Assembly: GCF_017355985.1 (NCBI RefSeq) | Contig: NZ_JAFIQU010000011.1 | Location: forward strand, 1-64,000 | Length of the DNA stretch: 64,000 bases | Direction: 5' to 3' | From: Arenibaculum pallidiluteum | Lineage (GTDB): Bacteria; Pseudomonadota; Alphaproteobacteria; Azospirillales; Azospirillaceae | Shown: piece after piece, positions 7,646-15,854 of the stretch | Position numbering within the stretch: position 1 is the stretch's first letter | How the letters are laid out: each line of letters opens with the position of its first letter | Notes under the pieces: model-generated | What the model saw: only the letters and a program-made list of their open reading frames with translations | Database searches by the model: none | Told to the model about the DNA's origin: nothing | Program-made: the position numbers and the translations under genes

Positions 7646-8547
7646 GCGGGCCGGTCGCCGCCAGGTTCCCCGACGGCCGGCTGCACCTGCAGCACGGGCC
7701 CATCGACCTCGTGATCGGGGCGGATGGCGACCCGGCGTCGGTCGAGCAGGCCCATGGCGCCGCCATCGACCGCTTCCAGGACATCCTTTCGGTGCTCGTC
7801 TCGGAGCTGCCGCTGCTGCGCAGCCCCGTGCAGGCGGCGGCCCCGGCGCTGCGCGGGCCCGTCGCCCGGCGCATGGCCGCGGCCTGCCTGCCCTTCGCGC
7901 CCGAGTTCATCACGCCCATGGCCGCCGTCGCGGGGGCCGTCGCCGACGAGGTGATGGAGGCCATGAGGGCGGCCCAGACGGCCGGGGCGCTGCTGACGCG
8001 GGCCTATGTGAACAATGGGGGCGACATCGCCCTGCACCTGTCGCCCGGGGCGTCCTTCGCCGTCGGGCTTGTGGCCGACCTGGACCGGCCGGCCCATGAC
8101 GGCACCATCGCCGTCACCCACGACATGCCCGTCAGGGGCCTCGCCACCAGCGGATGGCGCGGGCGCAGCCAGAGCCTCGGCATCGCAGATTCGGTGACGG
8201 CGCTCGCCGGGACGGGGGCCGCCGCCGACGCGGCGGCCACCATGATCGCCAACGCCGTGCGGTCGGATCACGCGGCCGTGGTCCGGCGCCCCGCCCGCGC
8301 GGTGAAGGACGACAGCGACCTGGGCGACCTGCCGGTCACGGTCGCGGTCGGCACGCTTCCGGAGGATGCCGTCGTCTCGGCGCTGGACGGGGGGCGTGCA
8401 TATGCCGAGGATCTCCTGCAGCGCGGACTGGTCCATGGCGCAGTGCTGGTGCTGCAGGGCAGGGTGAGGGTTGTCGGCGCGCCCGCGGGCCAGCTCGCGG
8501 GCCCGGCGCGGGGGTTCGCTTCGGGGAAGGAGCTTGCATGGGCTTGA
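7642..8547 (+). CDS. UPF0280 / ApbE-superfamily protein, candidate flavin transferase
   Basis: This 301-residue protein starts at GTG 7642, overlapping the stop of the ring reductase. It belongs to the UPF0280 (COG2122) group. ApbE-like landmarks are visible: VNNGGDI at residues 123-129 corresponds to the N-x-G-G-D-I strand of ApbE, and ATSG at 168-171 precedes a SVTALAGTGAAADAAAT segment like the C-terminal helix region of ApbE. ApbE proteins attach FMN from FAD to a Thr/Ser in an S/G-A-T context. The upstream gene has such a box and its E. barkeri homologue has covalent flavin, so flavinylating that reductase is a specific, testable inference. The family itself has no established activity. 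Confidence 0.8.
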   Translation: MSGPVAARFPDGRLHLQHGPIDLVIGADGDPASVEQAHGAAIDRFQDILSVLVSELPLLRSPVQAAAPALRGPVARRMAAACLPFAPEFITPMAAVAGAVADEVMEAMRAAQTAGALLTRAYVNNGGDIALHLSPGASFAVGLVADLDRPAHDGTIAVTHDMPVRGLATSGWRGRSQSLGIADSVTALAGTGAAADAAATMIANAVRSDHAAVVRRPARAVKDDSDLGDLPVTVAVGTLPEDAVVSALDGGRAYAEDLLQRGLVHGAVLVLQGRVRVVGAPAGQLAGPARGFASGKELAWA

Positions 8548-9122
8548 TCGAGGTGCGCCGGATCCACGAGGAGATCGAGGAGATCCGGCACGAGTTCGGG
8601 CCGCCGCCCGAGCGGCCGCGCCTGCGCGCCGCCGTGGCGGCCGTGCTGCGCAACCCCTATGCCGGGCGCTACGAGCCTGAGATCCTGCCGATGATGGAGG
8701 CGCTGACGCCGCTGGGCGTCGAACTCGCGCACGGGCTCGTCCGGCGGCTGGGCGGCGATCCCCGGATCGTCGAGGGCTATGGCAAGGGGGCGATCGTCGG
8801 CGCGGCGGGCGAGCTCGAGCACGGGGCGCTGTGGCACGTGCCCGGGGGCTATGCCATGCGCGAGGTGCTCGGCAATGCCAAGGCGATCGTGCCCTCGGCC
8901 AAGAAGGTCGGCGCCCCCGGCGCCCGGCTCGACGTGCCGATCACGCATATCAACGCCTCTTACGTGCGCAGCCATTTCGACGCAATGGAGGTCGGCGTGC
9001 CCGGCGCGCCCGCCGCGGACGAGATCGTCCTGGTGCTGGTGATGACCGCCGGGGGCCGGGTGCATTCCCGCGTCGGCGGGTTGAAGGCTTCCGAGATCAA
9101 GGGGGAGGACGGGCTGCGATGA
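8538..9122 (+). CDS. DUF1185 (AA_synth) family protein, first of a tandem pair
   Basis: A 194-residue soluble protein of the family labelled amino acid synthesis (PF06684), for which I know no proven reaction. Conserved stretches are NPYAGRYEPEI, GAIVGAAGELEHG, IVPSAKK and a YVRSHFDAMEVGVPGAP C-terminal block. It starts at 8538 with AAGGAG at 8527-8532 and overlaps the UPF0280 gene by 10 bp. It is paralogous to the next gene, to which it is joined by an ATGA overlap. Co-transcription with the ring reductase suggests a step in or support of the same pathway. Confidence 0.85.
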   Translation: MGLIEVRRIHEEIEEIRHEFGPPPERPRLRAAVAAVLRNPYAGRYEPEILPMMEALTPLGVELAHGLVRRLGGDPRIVEGYGKGAIVGAAGELEHGALWHVPGGYAMREVLGNAKAIVPSAKKVGAPGARLDVPITHINASYVRSHFDAMEVGVPGAPAADEIVLVLVMTAGGRVHSRVGGLKASEIKGEDGLR

Positions 9123-9703
9123 GCGCGCGCATCCGCAAGATACTGACGGTCGTCGACGAGATCCGCGAGGAGATGGGGCGGCCGGTCGATCCGCCCGTGC
9201 GCCGCGCCGTCGCCTGCGCCGTGATCGAGAACCCCTTCGCCGGCAGCTATGTCGAGGACCTGACCCCGCTGATCGAGGCCGGCGAGGAGCTCGGCGGCAT
9301 GCTGGCGCGGCGTTGCGTCGAGGCGCTGGGCATTCCGGGCGACCAGGCCGAGAGCTTCGGCAAGGCCGCGATCGTCGGCGAGGCGGGCGAGCTCGAGCAT
9401 GCGGCGGCGCTGCTGCACCCCAAGATGGGCACGCCGGTGCGCGCGGTGCTCGGCAAGGGCCCGGCGCTGATCCCCTCGGCCAAGAAGCGCGGCGGCCTCG
9501 GCACGCCGATCGACGTGCCGCTGGGCCACAAGGACGCCGCCTACGTGCGCAGCCATTTCGATGCGATCGAGGTGCGCGTGCCCGACGCGCCGCGGGCCGG
9601 CGAGATCGTCGTCGCCGTGGCGGTCACGGCGGGCGGGCGGCCGCTGCCGCGCGTCGGCGGCCTGACGAAGGATCAGGTCAAGGGAGAGGACGGCCTGCGC
9701 TAG
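9119..9703 (+). CDS. DUF1185 (AA_synth) family protein, second of a tandem pair
   Basis: Also 194 residues and aligned with its upstream neighbour end to end: NPFAGSYVEDL, AAIVGEAGELEHA, IPSAKK, YVRSHFDAIEVRVPDAP and the identical ending KGEDGLR. Equal length with clear divergence suggests an old duplication that may form a hetero-oligomer. Its start overlaps the previous stop. It is the last gene before a 72-bp gap and the transporter genes. Function unknown; role in the heterocycle pathway is inferred. Confidence 0.85.
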   Translation: MSARIRKILTVVDEIREEMGRPVDPPVRRAVACAVIENPFAGSYVEDLTPLIEAGEELGGMLARRCVEALGIPGDQAESFGKAAIVGEAGELEHAAALLHPKMGTPVRAVLGKGPALIPSAKKRGGLGTPIDVPLGHKDAAYVRSHFDAIEVRVPDAPRAGEIVVAVAVTAGGRPLPRVGGLTKDQVKGEDGLR

Positions 9704-9775
9704 CGACGGAAGCATCGGCAAGGCTCCGGGCCACGAAGAGCCCGGGCCCCGGCAATCGAACAGGGAGCAGAGAAC

Positions 9776-10987
9776 ATGACGGTATCTAGACGTATGGTCC
9801 TGGGGAGCTCGGTTGCCGCCGTGCTGGCGGTGGGCCTCGCCGGGCAGGCGCTCGCGGCGGACCCCGTCCGCATCGGCGAGATCAACAGCTACACGGGCCT
9901 GCCGGCCTTCACGATCCCCTACCGCAACGGCTGGGAACTGGCGGTCGAGGAGATCAACGCGAAGGGCGGCGTGCTCGGCGGGCGCAAGATCGTTGTCGTC
10001 TCGCGCGACGACAACGGCAAGCCCGACGACGCGGTGCGCATCGCAAACGAGCTCGTGACCGCCGAGAAGGTGCACCTGCTGGCCGGGACCTTCTTCAGCC
10101 ATATCGGGCTGGCGGTCTCGGACTTCGCGAAGCAGAACAAGACGCTGTTCATCGCGGCCGAGCCTCTGACAGACGCCATCACCTGGGAGAAGGGCAACCG
10201 CTACACCTTCCGCCTGCGTCCTTCGAACTACATGCAGGCGGCCATGCTGGTCGAGGAGGCCGCCAAGCTTCCCGCAAAGCGCTGGGCCACGGTGGCGCCG
10301 AACTACGAGTACGGCCAGTCCGCCGTCGCGGTCTTCAAGGAGCTGCTGAAGGCCAAGCGTCCGGACGTCGAGTTCGTGACCGAGCAGTGGCCGGCCCAGG
10401 GCAAGATCGACGCGGGCTCGACCGCGCAGGCCCTCGCGGCCGGCAATCCCGACGCCATCTTCAACGTGACCTTCGGGCCGGACCTCTCGAAGTTCGTGCG
10501 CGAGGGGACGCTGCGCGGCCTGTTCGAGGGCAAGCCCGTCGTCAGCCTGCTGACCGGCGAGCCCGAATACCTCGACCCGCTGAAGGGCGAGGCGCCCGAG
10601 GGCTGGATCGTGACGGGCTATCCCTGGGACCAGATCGACACGGCCGAGCACAAGGCCTTCCTGGCGGCCTACCAGAAGAAGTTCAACGACTATCCCCGCC
10701 TGGGCTCGATCGTCGGCTACGTCACCATGAAGACGGCAGCGGCCGCGCTGGAGAGGGCCGGCTCCACCGACGCCGAGAAGCTCGTCGACGCCATGCAGGG
10801 GCTGAAGGTCGACACGCCCCTGGGCGCGATCACCTACCGCGGCAGCGACCACCAGGCGACGCTGGGCGCCTATGTCGGCAAGATCGCGGTGAAGGGCGGC
10901 CGCGGCGTGATGACCGACTGGCGCTACGCTGACGGCGCGGCCTACCTGCCGCCCGACGAGGTGGTCGCGAAGCGGCGGCCGCAGTAA
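9776..10987 (+). CDS. LIV-type ABC transporter periplasmic substrate-binding protein
   Basis: This 403-residue type I periplasmic binding protein (LivK/AmiC-like) has a 27-residue signal peptide beginning with SRR and ending QALAA. Mature features are RIGEINSYTG, GWELAVEEINAKGGVLGG and a RDDNGKPDDAV loop, all typical of HAAT-family receptors. It is followed by a strong hairpin and then the permease and ATPase genes. Position downstream of the ring-oxidising enzymes suggests the ligand is the pathway substrate, for example nicotinate. Binding specificity cannot be read from sequence. Confidence 0.9.
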   Translation: MTVSRRMVLGSSVAAVLAVGLAGQALAADPVRIGEINSYTGLPAFTIPYRNGWELAVEEINAKGGVLGGRKIVVVSRDDNGKPDDAVRIANELVTAEKVHLLAGTFFSHIGLAVSDFAKQNKTLFIAAEPLTDAITWEKGNRYTFRLRPSNYMQAAMLVEEAAKLPAKRWATVAPNYEYGQSAVAVFKELLKAKRPDVEFVTEQWPAQGKIDAGSTAQALAAGNPDAIFNVTFGPDLSKFVREGTLRGLFEGKPVVSLLTGEPEYLDPLKGEAPEGWIVTGYPWDQIDTAEHKAFLAAYQKKFNDYPRLGSIVGYVTMKTAAAALERAGSTDAEKLVDAMQGLKVDTPLGAITYRGSDHQATLGAYVGKIAVKGGRGVMTDWRYADGAAYLPPDEVVAKRRPQ

Positions 10988-11019
10988 CGGCCTGCAGGTA
11001 ACGGAAGCGTCCTGATCCC

Positions 11020-11066
11020 GGGCGGGAAAGGGCGAGGGGCCGCGGGCCCTTCGCGCCTTCCCGCCC
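11020..11066 (+). terminator. Strong intercistronic stem-loop after the binding-protein gene
   Basis: GGGCGGGAA (11020-11028) pairs perfectly with TTCCCGCCC (11058-11066), with further G/C-rich complementarity inside. There is no U tract, and the permease start is 28 bp on. It is more likely a partial terminator or 3'-end stabiliser raising binding-protein mRNA over permease mRNA than a full terminator. Confidence 0.6.
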
Positions 11067-11093
11067 ATCCAGCCAGCTGATCCCGGAGGCCCC

Positions 11094-12956
11094 ATGGGGT
11101 TCCTCGTCGCGCAGTTCCTCAGCGGGCTCGCGCATGCGTCGTCGTTGTTCCTGGTGGCCGCCGGGCTCTCGATCATCTTCGGGGTCACGCGGATCGTGAA
11201 CTTCGCCCACGGCTCCTTCTACATGCTCGGAGCCTTCGTCGCTTACAGCCTGGCCGACCGGCTCTCGGGCGCGCTGGGATTCTGGGGCGCGGTCGCAGGG
11301 GCCGCGGTGTTCGCCGGCCTTCTCGGTGTCGCCGTCGAGGTGCTGCTGCTGCGCCGGCTGTACCGGAGCCCCGAGCTGTTCCAGCTCCTCGCGACCTTTG
11401 GGCTGGTGCTGGTGGTCCAGGACCTGGCGCTGGCGATCTGGGGCCCCGAGGACCTGCTGGGCCCGCGCGCGCCCGGGCTGGAGGGCATCGTGCGCATCCT
11501 GGGGCGGCCCTTCCCGCAATACGACCTCCTGCTGATCGCGCTGGGGCCGGCGGTGCTCGGCCTCTTGTGGCTGCTGTTCCACCGCACGCGCTGGGGGATC
11601 CTGGTGCGCGCCGCCACCGAGGACCGCGAGATGACCGGCGCCCTCGGCGTGAAGCAGACCCGGCTCTTCACCTCGGTGCTGTTCCTGGGCACGGCGCTGG
11701 CGGGGCTCGCCGGCGCGCTCCAGGTCCCGCGCGAGGCCGCGAACCTGCAGATGGACATCAACATCGTGGTCGAGGCCTTCGTGGTTGTCGTCATCGGCGG
11801 CATGGGCAGCGTCGCCGGCGCCTTCCTGGCCTCGCTCCTGATCGGGCAGCTCCAGGCCTTCGGCATCCTGATCTTCCCGCAGGTCACGCTGGTGCTCGTC
11901 TTCCTGGTGATGGCGCTGGTGCTGGTGGTCCGGCCCTACGGGCTTCTCGGCCGGCCGCAGGCGGTCCCGCGCGCGGGCCACGCGCCCGAGACACCGATAG
12001 CGCCGGCCTCTCAGGGCGCGCGGATCGCCTGGGCGGCCGCGTTGGCCGTGCTGCTGGCGCTGCCGCTGGCGGTGGGCGACTACGCGCTGGTGGTGCTGAC
12101 CGAGGTCTTCGTGCTGGCGCTCTTCGCGAGCAGCCTGCATTTCGCCATGGGGCCGGGCGGCATGGTGTCCTTCGGCCACGCCGCCTATTTCGGGCTCGGC
12201 GCCTACGGCGCCGGGCTGCTGATGAAGCATCTCGGCGCCGGCATGGTACCGGGCCTGATCGCGGCGCCGCTCGCGGCCGGGCTCGGCGCGCTGGTCTTTG
12301 GCTGGTTCTGCGTGCGGCTCTCGGGCGTGTATCTCGCCATGCTCACGCTGGCCTTCGCCCAGATCGTCTGGTCGGTGGCCTTCCAGTGGTATTCCGTCAC
12401 CGGCGGCGACAACGGCATCCTCGGCGTCTGGCCGGCGGCCTGGGCCGCGCCCAAATGGGCCTTCTACTATCTCTCGCTGGTGCTCGCGGGCGGCGGGATC
12501 TACCTGCTGCGCCGGGTGATCTTCTCGCCTTTCGGATACGCGCTGCGGGCGGGACGCGACTCTCCGCTGCGCTCTGACGCGATCGGCATTCCCGTGAAGC
12601 GTCACCAATGGGCGGCCTTCACGCTCTCGGGTGCCGCCGCGGGGCTGGCCGGGGGGCTCTACGCCTATTCCAAGGGCAGCGTCTTCCCGAACCTGATCTC
12701 CATCTCGACCTCGGTCGACGCGCTCGTGATGGTGCTGCTGGGCGGAGTGCAGACGCTGACCGGCCCCATCGTCGGGGCCGCCGTCTTCCATGGGCTCGAG
12801 ACCGAGATGGTGCGCCATACCGACTACTGGCGCCTGCTGCTGGGCGTTGCGATCATCGCCATGGTGCTCGTCTTCCCGCAGGGCGTAGTCGGGGCGCTCG
12901 AGCGGCTGCGGCCGCGAAGGCCGGGTCAGGCCCGCGAGGAGGCGGTCGCGCGATGA
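11094..12956 (+). CDS. Fused LivH-LivM branched-chain-type ABC permease
   Basis: This 620-residue inner-membrane protein contains two permeases in one chain. Residues 1-290 match LivH (ARIVNFAHG-like segment ITRIVNFAHGSFYMLG, then EDREMTGALGV and an IGGMGSVAGA loop). Residues 310-600 match LivM (GPGGMVSFGHAAYFGLGAYG, SGVYLAMLTLAFAQIVW, ITGGDNGI-like VTGGDNGILG). A polar linker rich in Arg, Pro and Ala joins them near residue 295. The start at 11094 has CGGAGG upstream. It overlaps the ATPase gene as ATGA. Confidence 0.92.
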   Translation: MGFLVAQFLSGLAHASSLFLVAAGLSIIFGVTRIVNFAHGSFYMLGAFVAYSLADRLSGALGFWGAVAGAAVFAGLLGVAVEVLLLRRLYRSPELFQLLATFGLVLVVQDLALAIWGPEDLLGPRAPGLEGIVRILGRPFPQYDLLLIALGPAVLGLLWLLFHRTRWGILVRAATEDREMTGALGVKQTRLFTSVLFLGTALAGLAGALQVPREAANLQMDINIVVEAFVVVVIGGMGSVAGAFLASLLIGQLQAFGILIFPQVTLVLVFLVMALVLVVRPYGLLGRPQAVPRAGHAPETPIAPASQGARIAWAAALAVLLALPLAVGDYALVVLTEVFVLALFASSLHFAMGPGGMVSFGHAAYFGLGAYGAGLLMKHLGAGMVPGLIAAPLAAGLGALVFGWFCVRLSGVYLAMLTLAFAQIVWSVAFQWYSVTGGDNGILGVWPAAWAAPKWAFYYLSLVLAGGGIYLLRRVIFSPFGYALRAGRDSPLRSDAIGIPVKRHQWAAFTLSGAAAGLAGGLYAYSKGSVFPNLISISTSVDALVMVLLGGVQTLTGPIVGAAVFHGLETEMVRHTDYWRLLLGVAIIAMVLVFPQGVVGALERLRPRRPGQAREEAVAR

Positions 12957-13720
12957 GTATCCTCCAGGTCCGGGACCTCACCAAGTCCTTCGGCGGCGTG
13001 CAGGCCGTGCGTGGCGTCTCCTTCGAGGTCGGGGCGGGCGAGCTGCTGGCCCTGATCGGCCCCAACGGCGCGGGCAAGACCACCTGCTTCAACATGCTCA
13101 ACGGGCAGATCCGGCCCGACCGCGGGAGCGTGACGCTGGAGGGCAGGGACCTGACGGGCCTGTCGCCCCGGCGCATCTGGCGGATGGGGGTCGGGCGCAC
13201 CTTCCAGATCACCGCCACGTACGCCTCCATGACCGTGCGCGAGAACGTGCAGATGGTCCTGCTGTCGCGGCACCGGCGGCTCTTCGACCTCTGGCGCCCC
13301 GCCGCGTCCGAATATGTCGACGAGGCGCTGGACCTGCTGGAGCAGGTCGGCATGCGCCCGCAGGCCGACCGGCCCTGCGGTGTGCTCGCCTATGGCGACG
13401 TGAAGCGGGTCGAGCTGGCCATGGCGCTGGCGAGCGAGCCGCGCCTCCTGCTGATGGACGAGCCGACCGCCGGCATGGCGCCCAAGGAGCGCATCGAGCT
13501 GATGGCCCTGACGGCCGAGCTGGTGCGCCGGCGCGGCGTAGCCGTGCTCTTCACGGAGCACGACATGGATGTGGTCTTCGCCCATGCGCACCGCATCATC
13601 GTGCTCTCGCGCGGGGCGCTGATCGCCAGCGGCCCGCCGCCGGTGGTGCGCGACGACCCCGACGTGCAGGAAGTCTATCTCGGATCCGGCGCCATGTTCG
13701 CGAAGGAGGGGGCGGCATGA
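12953..13720 (+). CDS. LIV-type ABC transporter ATPase (LivG-like)
   Basis: A 255-residue cytoplasmic ATPase with Walker A GPNGAGKT, a Q-loop in GRTFQITATY, signature LAYGDVKRVELAMAL, Walker B LLLMDEPTAGM and H-loop TEHDMDVVF. The signature is the LivG variant starting with LAYG. It pairs with the next ATPase to energise the fused permease. Overlaps of four bases at both ends mean tight coupling. Confidence 0.93.
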   Translation: MSILQVRDLTKSFGGVQAVRGVSFEVGAGELLALIGPNGAGKTTCFNMLNGQIRPDRGSVTLEGRDLTGLSPRRIWRMGVGRTFQITATYASMTVRENVQMVLLSRHRRLFDLWRPAASEYVDEALDLLEQVGMRPQADRPCGVLAYGDVKRVELAMALASEPRLLLMDEPTAGMAPKERIELMALTAELVRRRGVAVLFTEHDMDVVFAHAHRIIVLSRGALIASGPPPVVRDDPDVQEVYLGSGAMFAKEGAA

Positions 13721-14490
13721 CGGCTGCCATGACGGGCCATAGGACGGCTACCGTGACGGGTACTGGCCCGGGAACTGGGGCGGGCGCGCTGCTGGAGGTC
13801 TCCGAGCTCGACGCCTGGTACGGCCGGGCGCGGATCCTCAACCAGGTCGACCTCGCGGTCGCGCGCGGCGAGGTGGTGGCGCTGCTGGGCCGCAACGGCG
13901 CCGGCAAGTCGACGACCTTCCGCGCGATCGCCGGGCTGGTCGAGCAGCGCTCCGGGCGCGTCTCCTTCGCCGGCACCGACGTCTCCCGCAGGGCCTCGTA
14001 CGAGATCGCGCGGCTCGGCCTCGGCTACGTGCCCGAGGACCGGCGCATCTTCACCGACCTGACCGTGATGGAGAACCTGGAGGTCGGGCGCCAGGCCCCG
14101 CGGAACGGTGCGCCGAGCTGGACGCCCGAGCGGCTCTTCACCCTGTTTCCGAACCTCGCCGAGATGCGCAACCGGCCCGGCGGGCGCATGAGCGGGGGCG
14201 AGCAGCAGATGCTGACCATTGCGCGCACGCTGATGGGCAACCCGCTGCTGATCCTGCTGGACGAGCCGTCGGAGGGCCTTGCCCCGCGCATCGTCGAGAT
14301 GATGGCGAACGCCATCCTGGAGCTGAAGAAGGAAGGGCTGACCGTCGTCCTGTCCGAGCAGAACTTGCATTTCGCGGCGCTGGTCAGCGACCGCGCGGTC
14401 ATCATCGAGACCGGCGCCATCCGCTACCGCGGCACCATGGCGGAGCTGGCGGCGGACGAGGAGGTCCGCCGCGCCTATCTGACGATGTAG
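13717..14490 (+). CDS. LIV-type ABC transporter ATPase (LivF-like)
   Basis: A 257-residue ATPase with Walker A GRNGAGKS, signature MSGGEQQML, Walker B LLILLDEPSEGLAP and switch His region SEQNLHF, as in LivF. The first 25 residues are a Thr/Gly-rich stretch that looks unconserved, so a later start is possible. The start at 13717 overlaps the LivG-like stop. It ends six bases before the convergent enamidase stop, closing the operon. Confidence 0.93.
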   Translation: MTAAMTGHRTATVTGTGPGTGAGALLEVSELDAWYGRARILNQVDLAVARGEVVALLGRNGAGKSTTFRAIAGLVEQRSGRVSFAGTDVSRRASYEIARLGLGYVPEDRRIFTDLTVMENLEVGRQAPRNGAPSWTPERLFTLFPNLAEMRNRPGGRMSGGEQQMLTIARTLMGNPLLILLDEPSEGLAPRIVEMMANAILELKKEGLTVVLSEQNLHFAALVSDRAVIIETGAIRYRGTMAELAADEEVRRAYLTM

Positions 14491-14496
14491 CGCCGC

Positions 14497-15690
14497 TCAG
14501 GAGACGAGCTCGGGCACCTTCTCGGCCGGCGGCGTGTTGCGGCTGCGCCCCGCGCGCACGATGCCGTCGATCACCACCATGCCGATCCCGGGGATGTCGC
14601 CAAGCTCGATGCTCTCCAGGATCGTGCGCCCGGCGGTGTGCTGGGCCCGGTCCATGAAGACGAGGTCGGCGCTGCGGCCGGGCTCGATCAGCCCGCCCTT
14701 GAGGTTGCGGATGCGCGCCGTGTTGCCGGTGGCGAGGCACACCGCCAGCTCGGCCGGCAGGCCGCCGATGCCCGCCAGCAGCGAGATCATCCGCAGGATG
14801 CCGAGCGGCTGCACGCCCGACCCGGCGGGGCTGTCGGTGCCGAGGATCACCCGGTGGAGCTGCTTCAGGTCCCGGGCCGCCCGCATCGCGGCGATCGCGA
14901 TGCGCTCGTTCCCGTTGTGCACGATCTCGATGGCCCGGCTGGAGCGCTCGCAGAGTTCGCAGACATGCCCCTCGGGCAGGGAGGTGTGCCCGCCGTTGAT
15001 GTGCCCGATGATGTCGGCGTCGGCCTCGAGCACCACGTCCTTGTCGATCAGGCCCGATCCCGGGATCGACGGACCGCCGGTGTGGATCGTGCTCTGGATT
15101 CCGTGCTTGCGAGCCCAGGCGACCATGCGGGCGGCCTCTTCGCCGGCCTTGACGGACCCGAGCCCGACCTCGCCCAGCAGCGTCACCCCGGCTTGGGCGA
15201 GCTCCTGGAAGTCGTGCTCCTCCATGCCCTTCTCGATCACCGGCGCGCCGGCCAGGACCTTCACCCCGCCGGGGCGGAAGGCGTCGAAGGCCCGCTGCGC
15301 GGTGATCGCCAGGGCCTTCAGCCCGACGATGTCCTTGGGGCGGCCGGGGAGGTGGACCTCGCCGGCCGAGATCATGGTGGTGACGCCGCCGTGAAGGAAG
15401 CTGTCGATCCAGTTGAGCTGGCTCTGCCGTGGCGTCCAGTCGCCGAAGACGGGGTGGACGTGGCTGTCCACGAGCCCCGGAAGGACGGTGACGCCCTTGG
15501 CGTCGATCACGCTTGTCGCGCCCTCGGTGTCGAGCTCATTGGCGCGGCCGATCGCCGTGATGACGCCGTCGACGGCCACCAGCGCGTCCGCGTCGAGGAC
15601 AGGCCTGTCGAGATCGCCGGACAGCATGAGGCCGACGTTCCGAACGACGAGCTTGCCCTTGGCAGGGACTCCTCCGGCATCCAGGGCCAT
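14497..15690 (-). CDS. Enamidase (binuclear-metal amidohydrolase)
   Basis: A 397-residue amidohydrolase-superfamily enzyme. It closely resembles what I recall of E. barkeri enamidase, including TTMISAGEVHLPGRPKD and a terminal SRNTPPAEK. That enzyme hydrolyses 1,4,5,6-tetrahydro-6-oxonicotinate to ammonia and 2-formylglutarate. Candidate metal ligands are in place: His77 and His79 (DSHVHP), bridging Glu174 (LLGEVGLG), His203 (IHTGG), His230 (IIGHINGG) and Asp286 (GTDSPAG). The start at 15690 follows GGGAGG. It is convergent with the transporter operon and has its own promoter, with a weaker repressor-like site upstream. Confidence 0.85.
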   Translation of the reverse strand: MALDAGGVPAKGKLVVRNVGLMLSGDLDRPVLDADALVAVDGVITAIGRANELDTEGATSVIDAKGVTVLPGLVDSHVHPVFGDWTPRQSQLNWIDSFLHGGVTTMISAGEVHLPGRPKDIVGLKALAITAQRAFDAFRPGGVKVLAGAPVIEKGMEEHDFQELAQAGVTLLGEVGLGSVKAGEEAARMVAWARKHGIQSTIHTGGPSIPGSGLIDKDVVLEADADIIGHINGGHTSLPEGHVCELCERSSRAIEIVHNGNERIAIAAMRAARDLKQLHRVILGTDSPAGSGVQPLGILRMISLLAGIGGLPAELAVCLATGNTARIRNLKGGLIEPGRSADLVFMDRAQHTAGRTILESIELGDIPGIGMVVIDGIVRAGRSRNTPPAEKVPELVS

Positions 15691-15710
15691 GGTGCGCCTC
15701 CCCCGAATCT

Positions 15711-15728
15711 GTTCGCCTACAAACGAAC
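15711..15728. promoter_or_regulatory. Weak inverted repeat upstream of the enamidase gene
   Basis: GTTCG (15711-15715) and CGAAC (15724-15728) form half-sites like those at 2430-2441, but spaced by eight rather than four bases. They lie 21-38 bp upstream of the enamidase start. The changed spacing makes binding by the same MarR protein uncertain. Confidence 0.3.
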
Positions 15729-15791
15729 TCTGAGGAAGATCGCCGGGCCTTGCAAGCCCCAAGGCGCGTGCCTGCAGGCACCAGAAGAATT

Positions 15792-15827
15792 CGCCCCTTC
15801 CCGGACCATTCGGCCCGGGAAGGGGCG
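15792..15827 (-). terminator. Hairpin terminator after the small secreted-protein gene
   Basis: A perfect 13-bp stem, CGCCCCTTCCCGG with CCGGGAAGGGGCG, and a 10-base loop begin 28 bp past the stop of the minus-strand gene at 15855. A short T-rich stretch (AATTCTTCT) follows on the minus strand. It separates that gene from the enamidase promoter. Confidence 0.65.
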
Positions 15828-15854
15828 CTGGACCTCGGGCATCGGGGGCACCTG

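Noticed and set aside
8960-12818. Very long minus-strand frames under the receptor and permease
   Set aside because: Shadows of the receptor and fused permease genes, whose hydrophobic segments and motifs are unmistakable.
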